Assembly (NCBI RefSeq): GCF_002056795.1 | Contig: NZ_CP020104.1 | Coordinates: 941,001 to 1,005,000 of the forward strand | DNA from: Spirosoma aerolatum | GTDB taxonomy: Bacteria; Bacteroidota; Bacteroidia; Cytophagales; Spirosomataceae | DNA length: 64,000 nt | Reading direction: 5' to 3' | Shown: one piece after another, positions 63,971 to 64,000 of the stretch | How the letters are laid out: every line of letters starts with the position of its first letter | Numbering within the stretch: position 1 is the stretch's first letter | Notes under the pieces: model-generated | The model's database searches: none | The model's input: only the letters and a program-made list of their open reading frames with translations | What the model was told of the DNA's origin: nothing | Made by a program: the position numbers and the translations under genes

Positions 63971-64000
63971 ACATACTTTATCTGACATTTTATTTTGAAC
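63967..64000 (+). CDS. Start of the next EPS gene, cut by the window edge
   Basis: An ATG overlaps the previous stop (ATGA) and opens MNILYLTFYFE, a start typical of GT4 glycosyltransferases. Only 11 codons are visible. Confidence 0.5.
   Translation, partial: MNILYLTFYFE

Noticed and set aside
1..64000. CRISPR arrays, rRNA genes, or insertion sequences with DDE transposases.
   Set aside because: No regularly spaced repeats, rRNA signatures or transposase motifs were seen on either strand.

Overview
The window reads as a chromosome segment of a Cytophagia-type Bacteroidota, probably near Spirosoma (inference). The signs are a hybrid two-component regulator of the HTCS type, a PVC-type cytochrome/dehydrogenase, Bacteroidetes-style tyrosine integrases, Mpi-like invertases and an EPS cluster. 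Backbone genes are of balanced base composition. The middle of the window is a mosaic with visibly A+T-rich blocks.

Left flank (1-12.6 kb): the 3' part of an HTCS regulator, a PIN toxin-antitoxin pair next to a 3' remnant of a second HTCS gene, a large secreted heme/HEAT protein, a translationally coupled esterase and glycoside hydrolase, a divergent six-hairpin glycosidase, and one short orphan ORF.

Middle (12,597-51,646): an integrative mobilizable element of about 39 kb, bounded by 49-bp direct repeats of the 3' half of tRNA-Asn; the intact tRNA is at the right end. It carries a tyrosine integrase, a VirD4-type coupling protein, a MobC/MobA pair and a second, TrwC-type relaxase, but no visible type IV secretion channel. 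Inside it, at 30.07-30.32 kb, lies what looks like a complete unused attP of a second (P4-like) integrase, built on the 3' half of a CAT-anticodon tRNA. The element therefore appears to be a fusion of two integrating modules.

The cargo is dominated by conflict systems: a NdpA-like/4-TM pair, AbiE, a serine recombinase fused to a candidate RiPP precursor with a radical SAM/SPASM maturase, a type IIG restriction-modification gene whose target-recognition end sits in a 1.76-kb invertible cassette (249-bp perfect inverted repeats, in-frame silent alternative TRD, adjacent Mpi-like invertase), a TIR-like effector, a Cap4/DUF4297-like nuclease giant, an ArdC-type antirestriction protein, and a trypsin-NACHT operon with SDR, cupin, Trypco1 and NUDIX partners.

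Right flank (51.7-64 kb): tRNA-Asn, a small PH-like protein, rsmG, a GT2 glycosyltransferase, tgt, then a co-directional exopolysaccharide operon (Wzz-like, three glycosyltransferases, a Wzy-like polymerase, UDP-GlcNAc 2-epimerase, heparinase-like protein) with repeated ATGA stop-start overlaps, running off the right edge.

Starts were re-chosen where an upstream start made no sense. Family names come from motif recognition by eye; no database search was run.
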